A stretch of 64,000 nt of DNA from an uncultured Phascolarctobacterium sp. (GCA_900547415.1 URGS01000006.1:1-64000), one strand, 5' to 3'. Positions 7,446-16,658 are shown, numbered from the stretch's first letter. The notes: generated by a model from the sequence alone, not told the origin. Translations and numbers: made by a program.

Positions 7446-7982
7446 TTAATTATTTTGGAACCAAATAGCCTTACCACGAATCACATCACCTCCGGGCTTA
7501 ATCTTGCCATCACCAGGAAGGTCTGGAAGTTTCCAGAGGTCCCAGCGCTCACAGGTAGTCGATGGGCCGTAACAATCTTTTTCTGCTGCTTCGCAGTGAG
7601 TCATGACAACATTATCAACAATAGGCAGCTTCATTTCCTTACAAATTGCAGCAACGGCCTGAGCCATACCATCAATCTGTTCAGATGTAGGAGGAACGGA
7701 TCCAAAGTCTACTCTACCATCAGCCCAGCATTTTGCATCAACACAGCAACACATAGCAACACCAATGCTGCGTGAATTGCGTCTCCACGTATGAGCCTTT
7801 ACTTCCGTAAGGTCGTCAGTGCTGGCAATAATTGCTCCGTCATTATCAATCAGCAAATGATAATCATAGTAAAACTGATGATAATTGCCAGCAGTCCAGT
7901 GCAGATAGATTTTATCAATCTTGCCTGCAGCAGCTTTGGCGATTTCTCTCAATTCATCAATAGTAATTCTTTTCATTGCCAT
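7446..7982 (-). CDS. N-acetylmuramoyl-L-alanine amidase (Amidase_2), phage endolysin
   Basis: The 178-aa enzyme cleaves the amide bond between muramic acid and the peptide stem in peptidoglycan. It has the Amidase_2/T7-lysozyme zinc site: His28 in YLHWTAG, His129 in VVMTHCEA, and the KDCYGP segment near residue 137, with AHTW at 63-66. It lacks a separate wall-binding domain and signal peptide, so a holin or similar pore must release it, as expected for a phage of a diderm host. GAGGTGG lies 9 nt before the ATG. The gene overlaps the holin-like gene upstream. Confidence 0.9.
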   Translation of the reverse strand: MAMKRITIDELREIAKAAAGKIDKIYLHWTAGNYHQFYYDYHLLIDNDGAIIASTDDLTEVKAHTWRRNSRSIGVAMCCCVDAKCWADGRVDFGSVPPTSEQIDGMAQAVAAICKEMKLPIVDNVVMTHCEAAEKDCYGPSTTCERWDLWKLPDLPGDGKIKPGGDVIRGKAIWFQNN

Positions 7983-8292
7983 TTTTGTTTTCCACCTCTC
8001 TTTCGCTTAAATCAGATACTCCGTCGCCATTTTTATCTACAGCACTATTCCTCAACATAGTGAGCGCCGCGATAAATGGTGCGCCGCAGATAACATAGAT
8101 AATTTCCTTCAGCTCTTCCAGACCGGTAGAAGCTCTCCAAAACATCAACCATGTCCACGTCCCGATATAAAGAATGATGCTGCCGAACAGCAGAACTACT
8201 GCTGTGTAAATCAGCCACATATTGCCTTTAAAATCCAACTTAGGCAATTTACGCAGAGCCTTTTCTATTGTTGCTTTAATTTTTTCTAACAT
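7957..8292 (-). CDS. holin-like membrane protein with EF-hand-like loop
   Basis: The 111-aa product has two hydrophobic stretches (about residues 27-52 and 65-80), a positively charged N-terminus, and a C-terminal DKNGDGVSDLSE loop that resembles a calcium-binding EF hand. It overlaps the amidase start by 26 nt, as holin and endolysin genes often do. The start is the second ATG (8292), 8 nt after AAAGGA. Role as holin is inferred from topology and position. Confidence 0.6.
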   Translation of the reverse strand: MLEKIKATIEKALRKLPKLDFKGNMWLIYTAVVLLFGSIILYIGTWTWLMFWRASTGLEELKEIIYVICGAPFIAALTMLRNSAVDKNGDGVSDLSEREVENKNGNEKNYY

Positions 8293-8614
8293 TTTTAACA
8301 TCCTTTGTTGTAACTATAGGGTGCTGCAGAGCTTGCTGGTACATAGCCTTTATGGCTCCGTTCCCCCCAAGGGATTGGTATGATTTAAACATATCATTGA
8401 GATTTTCCAGATTATAAACCTCAAGGTACTGCTTTTCCTCTGCTCTATGGCAGATATGAATAATTTCACTCCTAAGCAGACTGCGAATAGCATCATCCCT
8501 TGCCTCTGCCCTCACGTTATATTTTTGGTATAAGCCCAGGACAAATTTTAAAATACCCAGTTGCACAGATATATTGATAATCTCTGCCCAATGCCCTGAT
8601 ATGAACTCTACCAT
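8276..8614 (-). CDS. small phage membrane protein, holin-like accessory
   Basis: The 112-aa product starts at 8614, 7 nt after AAAGGAGGGG. It has one short hydrophobic segment (about residues 10-29) followed by a soluble domain with RSLLRSEIIHICHRAEEK and YKSYQSLGGNGAIKAMY-like wording (SYQSLGGNGAIKAMYQQ). This helix-plus-LGGNG pattern recurs in small lysis-module proteins of Firmicutes phages. The first gene of the lysis cassette; exact role unknown. Its upstream region is shared with the divergent tyrosine recombinase. Confidence 0.55.
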   Translation of the reverse strand: MVEFISGHWAEIINISVQLGILKFVLGLYQKYNVRAEARDDAIRSLLRSEIIHICHRAEEKQYLEVYNLENLNDMFKSYQSLGGNGAIKAMYQQALQHPIVTTKDVKNVRKN

Positions 8615-8672
8615 AACACATCCCCTCCTTTGCCAGCCTCCTTTATAATCATCATATAAGGAGGTTTTAAAA

Positions 8673-9719
8673 TTGAATAAAAGAATGAAGCTACCAAACG
8701 GTTTCGGCAGCATCACATTTAAAAGTGACGGCCGCAGGCGGAAACCGTACATAGTAAGAAAAACCATTGGTGGAAAGCAAACCACCATAGGACACTTTGC
8801 GAGCTACGAGGAAGCGATTGCTTTTCTGGTTGAATGCAATAAAAATCCTCATATTTTTTCACCTTCCCAGATCACCTTTTCTGAACTCTACCAATTAATG
8901 GCCGCCGAAAGGTTCCCAAAAATTGCCAAAAGTACACAATCTAATTACAAGGCAGCCTTTAAGCATTGCGAAGCACTGTATGATAAGCGCTTTGTGGAAA
9001 TACGTATTAGCGATTTACAAGGTCTTATTAAGGCGATGTCAGCCAAAGGCATAGTCTATGCAAGTCAAAAGAAATGCAGGCAGCTTTTGCATCATATCTA
9101 TTCCTATGCTGTTAAATATGAATTTATTCAGCCATCAGCGGATATTACCAGATATATCGAGATAGACAAAAACAAGATTGTATACCCCAAGAAACCTTTT
9201 AATATCCGTCAGATAAACAGAGTGAAAGCTCTTATTGCTGACGATAATTCTTTAATGCCCTGGGCTATGTGCGTAGTCATGGCGTGTTATGCAGGCCCTC
9301 GTCCATCCGAATTTATCCATATACTAAAGGCTGATGTCAAGCTAAGGCAGAGGTTCTTTGTGATCCGAGATTCCAAAACTGAGGCTGGTAGGAACAGGAT
9401 TGTACCAATAAGTCGAAAAACCTTGCCTTACTTTGAGTACTGGATGCAGTTTCCCGGGAAGACGCTGATTACGGATGAACAAGGCAATGCCCTCAGCTAC
9501 CACAAGTATAGAAGTCGATTTGATAAAGTTATGAAAGCTTCCAGATGCAAGCATACTCCCCACGAGTGCCGCCACACCTGCGCTACGTGGCTAGACAATA
9601 AAAACGCTAATGAGGTTTCCGTCAAGAAAATCCTCGGCCACGCTTGCCAAGGGATAACTCAGGGAGTGTACACGCACAAAGGACTGCCTGAATTAAAGAA
9701 GGCAATTGACTTGCTATAG
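8673..9719 (+). CDS. tyrosine recombinase, probable shufflon (Rci-like) recombinase
   Basis: The 348-aa protein has the catalytic set Arg210 (AGPRPSEF), Lys235, His297-x-x-Arg300 (HECRH), His323 (LGHACQG) and Tyr333 (VYTHK). TTG is used as start, 8 nt after AAGGAGG. It is the only plus-strand gene among late genes and has phage genes on both sides, so it is not at a prophage end as an integrase would normally be. The element already has a serine integrase at its ssrA junction. It lies 0.75 kb from the inverted tail-fibre cassettes, so the simplest role is catalysing their inversion, as Rci does in plasmid R64. This role is inference. Confidence 0.85.
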   Translation: MNKRMKLPNGFGSITFKSDGRRRKPYIVRKTIGGKQTTIGHFASYEEAIAFLVECNKNPHIFSPSQITFSELYQLMAAERFPKIAKSTQSNYKAAFKHCEALYDKRFVEIRISDLQGLIKAMSAKGIVYASQKKCRQLLHHIYSYAVKYEFIQPSADITRYIEIDKNKIVYPKKPFNIRQINRVKALIADDNSLMPWAMCVVMACYAGPRPSEFIHILKADVKLRQRFFVIRDSKTEAGRNRIVPISRKTLPYFEYWMQFPGKTLITDEQGNALSYHKYRSRFDKVMKASRCKHTPHECRHTCATWLDNKNANEVSVKKILGHACQGITQGVYTHKGLPELKKAIDLL

Positions 9720-9724
9720 CGCTT

Positions 9725-9809
9725 GGTACTGATATGGTACTAATTGGCGGCTGATTATCCCCTGTACTACGTTATATATCTGCAACAAATCGCGGTACTA
9801 ACATGGTAC
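9725..9809 (+). repeat. two 16-bp repeats downstream of the tyrosine recombinase
   Basis: GGTACTGATATGGTAC (9725-9740) and GGTACTAACATGGTAC (9794-9809) are direct copies with two differences, each containing GGTAC twice. Repeats like these next to a tyrosine recombinase are typical arm-type or regulatory binding sites. The rest of 9720-9857 holds nothing else recognisable. Confidence 0.55.
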
Positions 9810-9857
9810 AGGGATTTTCTTTCCCCGCATTATCTTAAAACCCTAGATTTCAAGGGC

Positions 9858-10436
9858 CTACCAGACGATTTGCTCCAATTCTTTCAAGCTCTTACAAGCC
9901 AAAACCTGTTCTTTTAAAGTGCGGTATTTCACATGCAGTTGATTGCTGCGAATTGCAACATTTGCAATAACCATACGTAGGTCATCGGCTGTTACAATCA
10001 CGCTAGTATTATCTGCTAAAGTCCATGCAATGTTAGCTTTTTCACCTTGTGCTTCTAAAGCGATAATAGCTGCATTAATGCGGCCACGTGCTTTTTCATC
10101 ATAATCATAAACATTGCCTTGATAATCAATAGGCTTTACTTCTTCAGCATCACGGTTCACTTTAAATCTTGCAATCATTTCTTCTTGCACTTCTTGCACG
10201 CTTGGTATATAGTCAGGAGCTTCATATATGCTTCCATCCTTGTCAATGCAGTATTGAATGTCATAGTTGCCAATGAGCTTATTAAAATCATCTGAGTCTA
10301 CAAGAACATAGCCTTGTACCAAAAACCCAGCTATTTCTTCATCAGAATATTCTACGGCAAGTTTAGTATCCTCTCTGCTGCCGTCATCAGCAGGCAGAAT
10401 TAAATATTGATTTTGATATTTAAGGTTAAGGTCCAT
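9858..10436 (-). CDS. DUF4376 tail-fibre-associated protein
   Basis: The 192-aa product starts at 10436, just after GAAGGAGG. Its C-terminal half has the DUF4376 pattern RGRINAAIIALEAQG, ANIAWTLADNTSVIVTADDL and RSNQLHVKYRTLKEQV. This domain is common in small phage proteins beside tail fibres and may help fibre assembly or attachment. It lies just beyond the outermost shufflon site, outside the invertible region, so it is kept in all arrangements. Confidence 0.7.
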   Translation of the reverse strand: MDLNLKYQNQYLILPADDGSREDTKLAVEYSDEEIAGFLVQGYVLVDSDDFNKLIGNYDIQYCIDKDGSIYEAPDYIPSVQEVQEEMIARFKVNRDAEEVKPIDYQGNVYDYDEKARGRINAAIIALEAQGEKANIAWTLADNTSVIVTADDLRMVIANVAIRSNQLHVKYRTLKEQVLACKSLKELEQIVW

Positions 10437-10470
10437 AAAATTACCTCCTTCAAAATTAAAATTAAAGTTA

Positions 10471-10686
10471 CAGTGGGGAGTTATGCAAGTCGTCTCAAAC
10501 AGGAAATATGCAATTTGCACGTACCCTCTAGCATTTACAGAAGTTTTTATTGTAAATGTTAACTTTGGCTATGACAGTGATTCTACCCCTTCACTGCGTT
10601 GTTATGCACATCAAATTGGCACTACTAGCTTTAGAATTTTTGCAATAGCTGGTAATATTGGCTGGTTGGCAACAGGACGACTTTAA
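10471..10686 (+). pseudogene. silent tail-fibre tip cassette E (inverted)
   Basis: Plus-strand cassette of 71 codons from QWG to TAA, without a start or ribosome site. It contains the CTYPLAFTEVF motif shared in form with the other cassettes (P-[IL]-[AS]-F), so it is an intact alternative receptor-binding tip held in reserve. Inversion between 10471-10479 and 11586-11594 would place it on the fibre gene. Confidence 0.8.
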
Positions 10687-10887
10687 CAGTGGGGAAGGAA
10701 CAACCCCTCGCCTATTACATACCCTATCAGTTTTACGAAAACAGTGTTTACGGTCCTACCGATTTTACAAGCTGACGATAGCGCAAACATGAGTAAAAAT
10801 CGTATTCTTGCTACGAATATTACCCTCCGTGGCTTCAGCATAGCGAATCCGCAAAACGTGTATAATTGGATAGCCGCAGGTAGGTAA
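10687..10887 (+). pseudogene. silent tail-fibre tip cassette D (inverted)
   Basis: Plus-strand cassette of 66 codons from QWG to TAA, without a start. It has ITYPISFTKTVF as the conserved core and ends in YNWIAAGR. It directly follows cassette E, the TAA of which abuts the site. Confidence 0.8.
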
Positions 10888-10928
10888 CAGTGGACATTAT
10901 ATAGCAATAGGCAGTTAATGTTCAGCTT

Positions 10929-11171
10929 TCATTCGCCTAAAGCAACCCACCGACAAGCAGTTCCAGTAAAAACATTATTACTGCTGCACCAAAGATAATT
11001 GGAAAATCCGTTTTTTGTTGGGGAAGACTTAATGCTACAAGCCATATGGTCTGTATTGCTTATTAGGTTAATGCTATATGCTGCGCGGGCAAACGCTATA
11101 GGAAATATAACATCGATAGTGGCACTACCATAAGCGCTTGCAGACCATTTTCCAGTCACCAATCCCCACTG
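10929..11171 (-). pseudogene. silent tail-fibre tip cassette C (direct)
   Basis: Minus-strand cassette of 80 codons from QWG to TGA, with the core DVIFPIAFARAAYSI and end WVALGE. It lies in the same orientation as the expressed gene but behind two stop codons, so it is silent. Between its end and the plus-strand site at 10888 are 32 non-coding bases. Confidence 0.8.
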
Positions 11172-11393
11172 TTACTGTCCAAGGCAGATATAATATGTGT
11201 CTGTGGCGTTAAGCATACCACCAGCATCAAGGCTAAGCACAAGCGTGCTATTACTTATACTCTTAATCATTTCTGTATAGTCAGCACCGGCTGTTAAGCT
11301 ACTAGATGTAACAACGGCTACAAAGGGACGCACCGAAAAAGCTATAGGTAGATTTATATTAAGGATTTTCTCAGCTTTGGAATGTCCCCACTG
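11172..11393 (-). pseudogene. silent tail-fibre tip cassette B (direct)
   Basis: Minus-strand cassette of 73 codons from QWG to TAA, with NINLPIAFSVRPFVAV as core and YYICLGQ at the end. It follows the stop of the expressed fibre gene directly and shares the site at 11385-11393. Confidence 0.8.
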
Positions 11394-12230
11394 TTAATCA
11401 CCAATTGCAAAATAATACACTTTGTCAGTTGCTTGTCCATACGAATACAGGAATGCTGATGTTTTCGTCAACGAATTTGCACCTATTGCCGATGTGTAGT
11501 CAGTAGAAGATATAGGGCACACTGAAACTGCATAACAAGCCTTAACAAATGAAATCGGAAATACAACAGTGCCTTTATTCGCACTTCCCCACTGTAGAAT
11601 TAAGCCTATGTCCCATTTCACATAGCCATTCTGCGCTAAGTTATATGCAACGATCTTGCCTTGTCCTGTTAGAGAGGACAGAGCTGTAGTAACGAATGCG
11701 GTTGTGGCAAGCTGAGTAGTGTTTGTTCCAGGCGCTGCAGTCGGACCCTTGGGAACACCGGTAAAATTCGGATTTGCAATAGGTGCTTTAAGATTAAGAT
11801 TAGCAGCAGTTGCATAGTACGCAGGCAGCTGGCCTCCTAATTTTTTAGCATTTTCTGCTACATCGGCTGTACCGCCATTGGCAGGCAGAGTTTGCGGATG
11901 AGCCTCGATGAGCTTCCATGTAGCACCGCCATCAGAAGCAGTGCCATTTACCAATCTAGGCCAAGATGGTTCGCTGGAGCCAGAAGTACCAGCTTTGGTA
12001 CAGATAGCCACAGTATTTGCAGGCATACTAGGAGACCACACAATCTGATTGATTACATAGGCCTTGCTCGGTTGCCACAAACATTTAACAAAAGTTGCAA
12101 GCATATCAGACCAGTTGTCAAACAGGTTCTGCATTTGCTGCATTGTAGTTGCATTAGGCTGAGCCACGCCGCCAGCCTGCGCATATACTTTATATGGATC
12201 TAAAAAAGGGATAAAAGTTGGGACGCTCAT
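11394..12230 (-). CDS. tail fibre with switchable gp53-like C-terminal tip
   Basis: The 278-aa product forms the receptor-contacting fibre. An N-terminal adaptor region is followed by a typical fibre repeat (LKAPIANPNFTGVPKGPTAA, about residues 148-167) and a C-terminal domain from ILQWG on, with VVFPISFVKACYAV as its core, resembling the gp53-like C-terminal domain of many fibres. The last 66 residues (from QWG) are the currently expressed shufflon cassette. Its ATG is 9 nt after GGAGG and 1 nt past the stop of the tail-tip gene, so the two are translationally linked. Confidence 0.85.
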   Translation of the reverse strand: MSVPTFIPFLDPYKVYAQAGGVAQPNATTMQQMQNLFDNWSDMLATFVKCLWQPSKAYVINQIVWSPSMPANTVAICTKAGTSGSSEPSWPRLVNGTASDGGATWKLIEAHPQTLPANGGTADVAENAKKLGGQLPAYYATAANLNLKAPIANPNFTGVPKGPTAAPGTNTTQLATTAFVTTALSSLTGQGKIVAYNLAQNGYVKWDIGLILQWGSANKGTVVFPISFVKACYAVSVCPISSTDYTSAIGANSLTKTSAFLYSYGQATDKVYYFAIGD

Positions 12231-12231
12231 A

Positions 12232-15200
12232 TCATAAGACCTCCTTTACAAATCCCTGCCAGGTAACGTCCACCACAGCAGAGGTCGGGTTGTTGTAATA
12301 ATCAACTAATTTAATAACGCAGGGATTTTTGGATACTACTATGGCTCTGCCCACAGGGTTCTCCATTCCCTGAACCGCATCTAAACGAACAGCGGTTGTG
12401 TAGTAGTGCGGTGTTTGCACAGGCAGCTGCAAGCCTTCAATCGGCACCTCAATATTTTCGAAATGTTCCTCTCTATCAGGAACATCTACATAAATGATTA
12501 CCTTTTTCAGCCTTGTCAACTCTGCTACGTTCTCAGGCGCCGATACCTTAACCTGTATTTGATCGCCTGCCTTCACCAACACCTTACCGGTGTATGGTTT
12601 AAACATCACTGTATCATCTACCCAAAAAGCCCAATCTGCTTCGCCGTCCCAGAATGGAGCATCAGGCGAAGTCCAAAACGGCTTTTTGCCAACAATGCGG
12701 TATTCTATCTTTGCAGGGCCTGCAATGTCGTATTTCAACCACATTTGCCCGCTGCAAGGAAGTATTGTTTGGTAAGTGGCATTAAAAGCTGAGTAACGCT
12801 CCTGCCAAAATTTCTGCTCAGGCTCTGTCCAAAACGGAGCATCAGGAGAAGTCCAGAAGGCAACATTTGATTTAGACACCATGCTGCCATCGCTTTCAAC
12901 CAAACCATTGTGCACAGTCGGTCCCCAATTGTTGGCGCTCATATCATCCTTGTAGAGAACATTATCTTCTAAAGGCTCGCCTAAATTGAGAATGGCAAAG
13001 GCAGGCTTTTCGCTGTATTGTCCTGCATTATCAACAGCACAAATCATCACAGTATGCACGCCCTGCCTCAGAGCTTGTGTCTCAAAAGGCTGCTCAGTGA
13101 TTAAGCCCGTATGCATCGGAATGGCACTGGCCCATGTAACCATATCGCCCTGGTTGTAGCGGATTTCAAAACCAGCCACATCATTAGGCTCTGGATACTC
13201 AAACTCCCAATAAAAGCGCCTTGTGCCTGTTGCAATCTCTGCGTGATCAAGAATCTTAACATTAGGAGGTGGAACGTCTATACCAGCAGCAACAGGGCCA
13301 ACTATAGTACCACTGCTCTGTTTTGTCTTGTAGTTGCAGATAACCTTGACGTAGTACTCAGTAAACGGCCTTGTATCCAGCTCGGCATTAAGCTGCATAG
13401 TGCTCTGAGCTACAACAAAATTCTGCGTGCTGCCTTCTGAAAGCAGGATGCTGAAATAATCAGCCAGCGCACCTTCAGGCAACTGCCAGCTAACATACAT
13501 CTTACAGAGCTGTTGACCGCTCTTGTCCTTGTAAGCAACCTGATGAGCCTGCAAATTAATTACGTTTTGGACAGAACCATCCTCAGATAAGGAGTAGTCT
13601 GGCTGAGGAATTTCGTAATTTTCCTCGAATACACCCTCCACATACTCAACAGCACTGATAGTACGTTCCTGCTCACTGCTGCGAGTTATGCTCTTAACCA
13701 CAAATGGCTTTGCAGTAGCATCCACCTTGCCCAGCGAGAAAATATCTCCTGGCTGAGGTGGATTTTCTTTATCAAATAAACCAGCGATGGTCACAAATGC
13801 ACTGCCATAGCTTCCGCTGATGCTGCTTACCTCGTATGTGTAGAGCTGGTTATTAGCTGTGCGGATGAGCAGCGCATAACGTTGTTCCAGGTTAATCTCA
13901 GTCGGATCTAACGGCAGGAGTACCACGCTCTGGCCATCTACGCGAGTAATGCGCCCTGAGTATGCCCACAACGGAACATCGTGAGAAACTAAAACAACAT
14001 CGCCGACCATACAGCCGATTGCCTCAACATCAGCCTTAAAGCTTACTGTTTGCTGCAGCAGTTTGTTACACATCAACTGATACATTCCCTCGCGGTAAGC
14101 CTGCTTATAGCTGGTAATGCCGTTCGTCTGGATTTGAGTGGGATTGCCTACAATATCAACATCATCGTAGTTCTCTCCGAAAATAGTAATAGTATCGCGC
14201 TCATAGTTCTTTTCAGCATTCGGGAAGCTGATTTCAACTGCATTTGCTCTGTCCTCCGTTCCCATATAAGAGAGTGAGAAGCTTCCAGAAATGATGTTGG
14301 CCATATTAAAGAGCTGCACCGGTTGGGATTTGTGGTCAAAATAACAACCAAATTTTGTTCCAAATTGCAACACCAGACCACGGCCAACAGGAGCAATTTC
14401 CTTGTTGACTGTCTCAAAGAAACCCGCCTGAGAAGTTATTTCCACATTGATTTTCAGATCAAGCTTATCGCAATTTTCTGCCCACGCTACGAATTGGTCA
14501 TAAAGCATAAGCTCTGCAGGAATGCCACGAACCTCAAAAACATCAACAAACCTATTAACATCAAGCAGCTTATTTGCGCCGTGAAGAAAGTCATATGCTG
14601 CCCAAGCAGGATTATCGGCAGGCTTTTGCTCGTAGTTGTTTAGATACGGATTGAACACCCACACATTGGCCCTTGTTTTAAGGAATGTCAGCTTAGGAGT
14701 ACCTCCAGATAATTGGCTGGTAGCCTTAGCTTTGATGCCGATGAGCGCTCTATTGGGATAGCAGAAGTCGTCATAAACAACAGTGCTGAGCATAGTCCAG
14801 AAGGTTTTCACAGCATCTCTTGAGCTGGTTACTGACGCACTGCGTGCAATAACCTTAACCCTAACCTTGTACTTGCCTGCAGTAATGTGGTCAATCCTAA
14901 ACTGCTTACGTACGGGTCCTGCCTTAGAGCCAGTAATACGGCCGCTCTGATAGACTTCCAACGTAGTTGTGAAGCCAGCACCTTGCCCTTCCATAGTGGC
15001 CATATCAAACTCAAAATCTTCTACTTTTAGTTTGCCTTTATCCCCTGGATTGAAGTAGCCATAATATCTAGGCTTAAACAGCTTGCCTCTAGGATAAATA
15101 ACAGTTACGCAGTATTGCTGGTAATGAGGATTATGAATTTTATCCCCGTTCTCATCCTCTCCTCTGTACTTGGCATTATCAAAGCTAACCTTGACATTGT

Positions 15201-16221
15201 AATTTCCTAAATCAATATCGTGATTAAGCAATACAATGCCATAACTGTTGCCTTTAAGTTCGGGCTGTCCGCTGATAATAATCTGCCAATCTTCTGTACC
15301 TTCTAAAGCGCATTCAGCCCTAACGTCAACCCACGCAGTGCCTAATGTGCCGTTATCGTTGGCGTGGTACAGGCCTTGGCTGCACTCAATATCAATGATT
15401 AAGCCTTCCGCAGAATTACCATCAGCAATATCATTTCGCCACTTCTTATCTTCCAGCTCATAACCTAAGGCTTTGGACTGTACTGTGTCATTAAAGCTAT
15501 CAATGACGAACTGGTTATTTGTGCCAGGACGAATATCGACAATAACATCATCATAATTTTCAATGGGATTATCATTGAGCTTCACATCAGTAATCTCTAA
15601 CGGCCCATCACCAGCACAAACAAGCCAATTGAAATACTGGTCGTCCCCATTATTGGTAGTGAATTTAACAATGCTTTGGCCGCCGCTTTTAACGGTTCCA
15701 TAAGTAATTGCTATACCGTTGCCCTGACCTTCCATAGTCTGAACGCCGTTCCAGGAATATGTTGGATCCTCTTCCTGATAACTGGGCAAGTCAACCTTAG
15801 GACCTAGCTTTGCTACCAAAGGACCGCCAACAAACATCACTGCAGCTGCGCCAATGTATGACCAAGCTGTCCAAGCAGCACCACCGGCAAAAAACGAGCC
15901 ACCAGCAATGATATTGCCTATACCCATCGAAACAACAGATAATGCAACAGCAGCAATTAAAGCTAAGGGATTTTTACCGCCCTTCTCAACAGCTGGTAGA
16001 ACCATAATAAAGGCATCTGCAGGAACAACCTGCTCCAATACTTCCTTGGAAGGATTGATGTAATGTCTGCCATTTACTTGCACATATGCTTTATCCTCAG
16101 GCAATTGCTGAATAAACTCATCAACATAAAAGGACAGAGGTTTGCCAACTACTTCGGATAACTTCATCACCCTGCCTTTGGAAGGCTGAAAAGGGTTTTT
16201 TATAAAAATCACCTTAACCAT
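12232..16221 (-). CDS. tail tip / host specificity protein J
   Basis: At 1329 aa this is the lambda gpJ-type central tail-tip protein that contacts the host and anchors the fibre. It begins with a beta-rich segment and a hydrophobic stretch (about residues 77-125, LALIAAVALSVVSMGIG…), then the conserved J core with PTYSWNGVQTMEGQGNGI, and ends in fibronectin-III-like repeats. The FWTSPDAPFW motif occurs twice near residues 1130-1200, with related copies. It follows the K- and L-like genes, in lambda order. Confidence 0.9.
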   Translation of the reverse strand: MVKVIFIKNPFQPSKGRVMKLSEVVGKPLSFYVDEFIQQLPEDKAYVQVNGRHYINPSKEVLEQVVPADAFIMVLPAVEKGGKNPLALIAAVALSVVSMGIGNIIAGGSFFAGGAAWTAWSYIGAAAVMFVGGPLVAKLGPKVDLPSYQEEDPTYSWNGVQTMEGQGNGIAITYGTVKSGGQSIVKFTTNNGDDQYFNWLVCAGDGPLEITDVKLNDNPIENYDDVIVDIRPGTNNQFVIDSFNDTVQSKALGYELEDKKWRNDIADGNSAEGLIIDIECSQGLYHANDNGTLGTAWVDVRAECALEGTEDWQIIISGQPELKGNSYGIVLLNHDIDLGNYNVKVSFDNAKYRGEDENGDKIHNPHYQQYCVTVIYPRGKLFKPRYYGYFNPGDKGKLKVEDFEFDMATMEGQGAGFTTTLEVYQSGRITGSKAGPVRKQFRIDHITAGKYKVRVKVIARSASVTSSRDAVKTFWTMLSTVVYDDFCYPNRALIGIKAKATSQLSGGTPKLTFLKTRANVWVFNPYLNNYEQKPADNPAWAAYDFLHGANKLLDVNRFVDVFEVRGIPAELMLYDQFVAWAENCDKLDLKINVEITSQAGFFETVNKEIAPVGRGLVLQFGTKFGCYFDHKSQPVQLFNMANIISGSFSLSYMGTEDRANAVEISFPNAEKNYERDTITIFGENYDDVDIVGNPTQIQTNGITSYKQAYREGMYQLMCNKLLQQTVSFKADVEAIGCMVGDVVLVSHDVPLWAYSGRITRVDGQSVVLLPLDPTEINLEQRYALLIRTANNQLYTYEVSSISGSYGSAFVTIAGLFDKENPPQPGDIFSLGKVDATAKPFVVKSITRSSEQERTISAVEYVEGVFEENYEIPQPDYSLSEDGSVQNVINLQAHQVAYKDKSGQQLCKMYVSWQLPEGALADYFSILLSEGSTQNFVVAQSTMQLNAELDTRPFTEYYVKVICNYKTKQSSGTIVGPVAAGIDVPPPNVKILDHAEIATGTRRFYWEFEYPEPNDVAGFEIRYNQGDMVTWASAIPMHTGLITEQPFETQALRQGVHTVMICAVDNAGQYSEKPAFAILNLGEPLEDNVLYKDDMSANNWGPTVHNGLVESDGSMVSKSNVAFWTSPDAPFWTEPEQKFWQERYSAFNATYQTILPCSGQMWLKYDIAGPAKIEYRIVGKKPFWTSPDAPFWDGEADWAFWVDDTVMFKPYTGKVLVKAGDQIQVKVSAPENVAELTRLKKVIIYVDVPDREEHFENIEVPIEGLQLPVQTPHYYTTAVRLDAVQGMENPVGRAIVVSKNPCVIKLVDYYNNPTSAVVDVTWQGFVKEVL

Positions 16222-16226
16222 TTAGC

Positions 16227-16658
16227 TCACCTCTGATACTCGTATATTCCAACTATCTGCCTGCGCCACATCAAGCTATCAATCCTATCCACACAGCAGC
16301 CAATGCGCTCTCTGGTATGGATGAAAAGGCCATTGCCAATGTAGACACCGGTATGATTGACAATGCCTGGCGGACTATTAAAGCGGATTGCAACAAGAGC
16401 AGGAACAGGGATTTCCTCGCCGTGCTTGTAATCAACCTCGCGCCATCTAGGCCCTGCAATTGCTTTTCTGAAAATCTTGTTAATGTATTCCTTCTCGTAT
16501 GCGTCCGAGTAGTACTCGCCTATATTCTCATAGCCATAGCGCCTGAAAACCTCTTGCACTAGGCCATAGCAGTCAAGGCCTGTACCCACATCCCTGCCCT
16601 GATTAGCAAAGGGCACACCGATAAGGTCCGTGTAATCAAGCTCTGTGCTATTCAACAT
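16227..16658 (-). CDS. NlpC/P60 tail assembly peptidase (gpK-like)
   Basis: The 143-aa product has Cys30 in GLDCYG and His102 in IVNHTGVYIG, the NlpC/P60 catalytic pair. In lambda-like phages the equivalent protein acts in tail-tip assembly and may cut peptidoglycan during entry. The start at 16658 is 5 nt after AAGGAGG; the longer frame upstream overlaps the previous gene too far. It overlaps the gpL-like gene by 11 nt. Confidence 0.85.
   Translation of the reverse strand: MLNSTELDYTDLIGVPFANQGRDVGTGLDCYGLVQEVFRRYGYENIGEYYSDAYEKEYINKIFRKAIAGPRWREVDYKHGEEIPVPALVAIRFNSPPGIVNHTGVYIGNGLFIHTRERIGCCVDRIDSLMWRRQIVGIYEYQR

Larger units (their letters stand above)
10471..11594. repeat. tail-fibre shufflon: six crossover sites and five alternative C-termini
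   Basis: Six copies of a site with core CAGTGGGGA (consensus TAACAGTGGGGA) are found: minus-strand copies at 11586-11594, 11385-11393 and 11163-11171; plus-strand copies at 10888-10896 (variant CAGTGGACA), 10687-10695 and 10471-10479. Each core, read in its cassette frame, encodes Gln-Trp-Gly (the variant end site excepted). Each cassette runs from QWG to a stop codon directly before the next site, with no start of its own. Inversion between oppositely oriented sites would splice another C-terminus onto the fibre gene at 11594. Confidence 0.85.

Noticed and set aside
8673..9719. The tyrosine recombinase as the prophage integrase
   Set aside because: It has phage structural genes on both sides and no att repeat nearby; the serine recombinase sits exactly at the proven ssrA junction.
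10929..11162. Separate small gene with TTG start in the shufflon
   Set aside because: No ribosome site; the frame continues back to the crossover site as cassette C.
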